A stretch of DNA of 7,121 bases from Planctomycetota bacterium (lineage in GTDB: Bacteria > Planctomycetota > Phycisphaerae > Phycisphaerales > SM1A02), in assembly GCA_009926815.1 (NCBI GenBank), contig RFOC01000105.1, positions 1 to 7,121 on the forward strand, written 5' to 3'. Below, in pieces: positions 5,892 to 7,121 of this stretch. A program made the position numbers and the translations under genes. The notes under the pieces are model-generated. The model had not been told where the DNA came from, searched no databases, and saw only the letters and a program-made list of their open reading frames with translations. Position 1 is the first letter of the stretch. Every line of letters begins with the position of its first letter.

Positions 5892-7121
5892 TCACGTCTG
5901 GATCACGCCCGTGCGCAGCGGCGCGTCCATGGGCGCCATGTGCGCCAGCGCCAGCGCAAACGCCAGTTCCTCGCGCGTCCGGGCCGGCTCGATGATGCGG
6001 TCCACCCAGCCACGGCTGGCCCCGTAGCGGATGTCCTGCTGCTCGGTGTAGCTGGCCGTGATGGCCGCCAGCAGCTGCTTTCGCATGGCCTCGTCCACCT
6101 GCTCGCCCTTGCGCTCGCGGGCGGCCAGGTCGATCTGCAGCAGCGTGCCCGCCGCCTGCGCCGCACCCATCACGCTGCAGCGGCCGCCCGGCCAGGCCAG
6201 CGTCAGGAAAGGGTCGAAGGCCCGTCCGCACATGGCGTAGTTGCCGGCGCCGAAGCTGCCGCCCACGATCAGCGTGATCTTGGGCACCACGCAGTTGCTC
6301 ATGGCGTTCACCATCTTGGCGCCCGCACGGATGATGCCGCCCTGCTCGCTGTCGCGGCCCACCATGAAGCCGGTGGTGTCGTTCACGAAGACGATCGGCA
6401 CGCGTCGCTGGTTGCACTCCAGGATGAACCGGGCCGCCTTGTCGGCACTGTCGTCGTAGATGACCGCCGGCATGTTCATGGCCTTGCTCGGGCCCGACTT
6501 GCCGCCCGGCATCTGCCGTTCCGTCATCTTGCGCTGGTTCGCCACGATGCCGCACGCGAAACCGCCGATGGTGGCGTAGCCGCACACCAGGCTTCGGCCA
6601 TGCTCGGCGCGATACTCGTCGAAGGATCCGCCATCCACCACGCACTTCAGCAGATCGACCATGTCGTACTGGCGACCGGCATCACCCGTGAACACCTCCA
6701 GCACGTCGGATTCGGGCCGCGCGGGAGCCTTGGCCGGCGACTCCGGCTTCGCCAGCCTCCGCGCCGCGCCATGCTTGGCCATCAGGCTGCGCAGCCGCGC
6801 GATGCAGGCCGGGTCATCCTTCTCGCGGAAGTCGATCGTGCCGCTGATCTGCGCGTGCATCTGCGCGCCGCCCAGTTCCTCGCTGCTCACTTCCTGGCCG
6901 ATCGCCGCCTTCACCAGCGCGGGCCCCGCCAGATACAGGCCGCTGCCCTCGGTCATCAGCAGCGTGTCGCACAGCACCGGCAGGTAGCCGCCGCCCGCCA
7001 CGCAGTTGCCCATGATCGCCGCGATCTGGGGAATGCCCTCGGCGCTCATCACCGCGTTGTTGCGGAAGATGCGCCCGAAGTCGTCGGTGTCCGGGAAGAC
7101 GTCCTCCTGCAGCGGCAGGAA
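5892..7121 (-). CDS. Acyl-CoA carboxylase carboxyltransferase beta subunit, methylcrotonyl-CoA carboxylase type (5' end outside window)
   Basis: The last 409 residues are present. The frame is open to the window edge, so roughly 120-130 N-terminal residues are missing. The subunit moves the carboxyl group from carboxybiotin to an acyl-CoA, and the match to methylcrotonyl-CoA carboxylase beta (leucine breakdown) is strongest. Visible residues 1-11 read FLPLQEDVFPD, as in that family. The first crotonase half shows GNCVAGGGYLP (38-48), AGPALVKAAIGQEVSSEELG (65-84) and QISGTIDF. The second half shows VNDTTGFMVGRDSEQGGI (246-263), GGSFGAGNYAMCGRAF (287-302) and WPGGRCSVMG (310-319). An Ala/Pro/Lys-rich linker (124-138) joins the halves, and about 20 residues are inserted after GIVANQ (197-219) compared with human MCCB; related forms occur in other bacteria. 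The biotin carboxylase and biotin-carrier partners are not visible and would be expected upstream, beyond 7121. The substrate could also be another branched or medium-chain acyl-CoA. Confidence 0.9.
   Translation of the reverse strand, partial: FLPLQEDVFPDTDDFGRIFRNNAVMSAEGIPQIAAIMGNCVAGGGYLPVLCDTLLMTEGSGLYLAGPALVKAAIGQEVSSEELGGAQMHAQISGTIDFREKDDPACIARLRSLMAKHGAARRLAKPESPAKAPARPESDVLEVFTGDAGRQYDMVDLLKCVVDGGSFDEYRAEHGRSLVCGYATIGGFACGIVANQRKMTERQMPGGKSGPSKAMNMPAVIYDDSADKAARFILECNQRRVPIVFVNDTTGFMVGRDSEQGGIIRAGAKMVNAMSNCVVPKITLIVGGSFGAGNYAMCGRAFDPFLTLAWPGGRCSVMGAAQAAGTLLQIDLAARERKGEQVDEAMRKQLLAAITASYTEQQDIRYGASRGWVDRIIEPARTREELAFALALAHMAPMDAPLRTGVIQT

Noticed and set aside
1..7121. CRISPR arrays, tRNA/rRNA genes, insertion sequences, attachment sites or phage genes
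   Set aside because: No regularly spaced repeats, cloverleaf sequence, transposase or integrase motifs, or terminal inverted repeats were seen on either strand; nearly all the DNA is filled by the seven recognised genes.

Overview
The window is a compact, high-GC bacterial segment with almost no intergenic DNA. It holds two gene blocks that face each other. The gene content (a FloA-type flotillin with tandem NfeD proteins, a YkgJ-type cysteine-cluster protein, and an acyl-CoA carboxylase of the methylcrotonyl-CoA type), the scarcity of Shine-Dalgarno sites and the TAnnnT boxes sitting right in front of start codons would fit a planctomycete, perhaps Phycisphaerae-like. That assignment is an inference; no marker gene is present to prove it.

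The plus-strand block (109-4026) begins just after a strong hairpin that looks like the terminator of an upstream gene (40-65). It encodes a long NfeD protein (membrane serine protease of the ClpP class, transmembrane helices, C-terminal OB-fold domain), a short NfeD protein (transmembrane helices plus OB-fold only), the flotillin-like FloA, and a DPM1-like family 2 glycosyltransferase. NfeD and FloA/SPFH proteins are well-known operon partners in membrane microdomains, as in the B. subtilis yqeZ-yqfA(floA)-yqfB locus. The two NfeD genes overlap by ATGA, floA follows after 22 nt with what may be its own promoter, and the glycosyltransferase starts 12 nt after floA, next to a hairpin.

The minus-strand block (7121-3977) contains the C-terminal three quarters of an acyl-CoA carboxylase carboxyltransferase (beta) subunit cut by the window edge, then an RdgB/HAM1-type XTP/dITP pyrophosphatase, then a YkgJ-family cysteine-cluster protein. 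The three are packed with a 2-nt gap and a 4-nt ATGA overlap, so they are probably cotranscribed, although their functions do not obviously connect. The last gene converges on the glycosyltransferase and the two coding regions overlap tail to tail by 50 bp.

I see no mobile element, CRISPR array, RNA gene or clearly new defence or biosynthetic system. The most interesting points are the layout of the flotillin/NfeD/glycosyltransferase module, the possible leaderless-type start signals, the hairpin between floA and the glycosyltransferase, and the convergent coding overlap.
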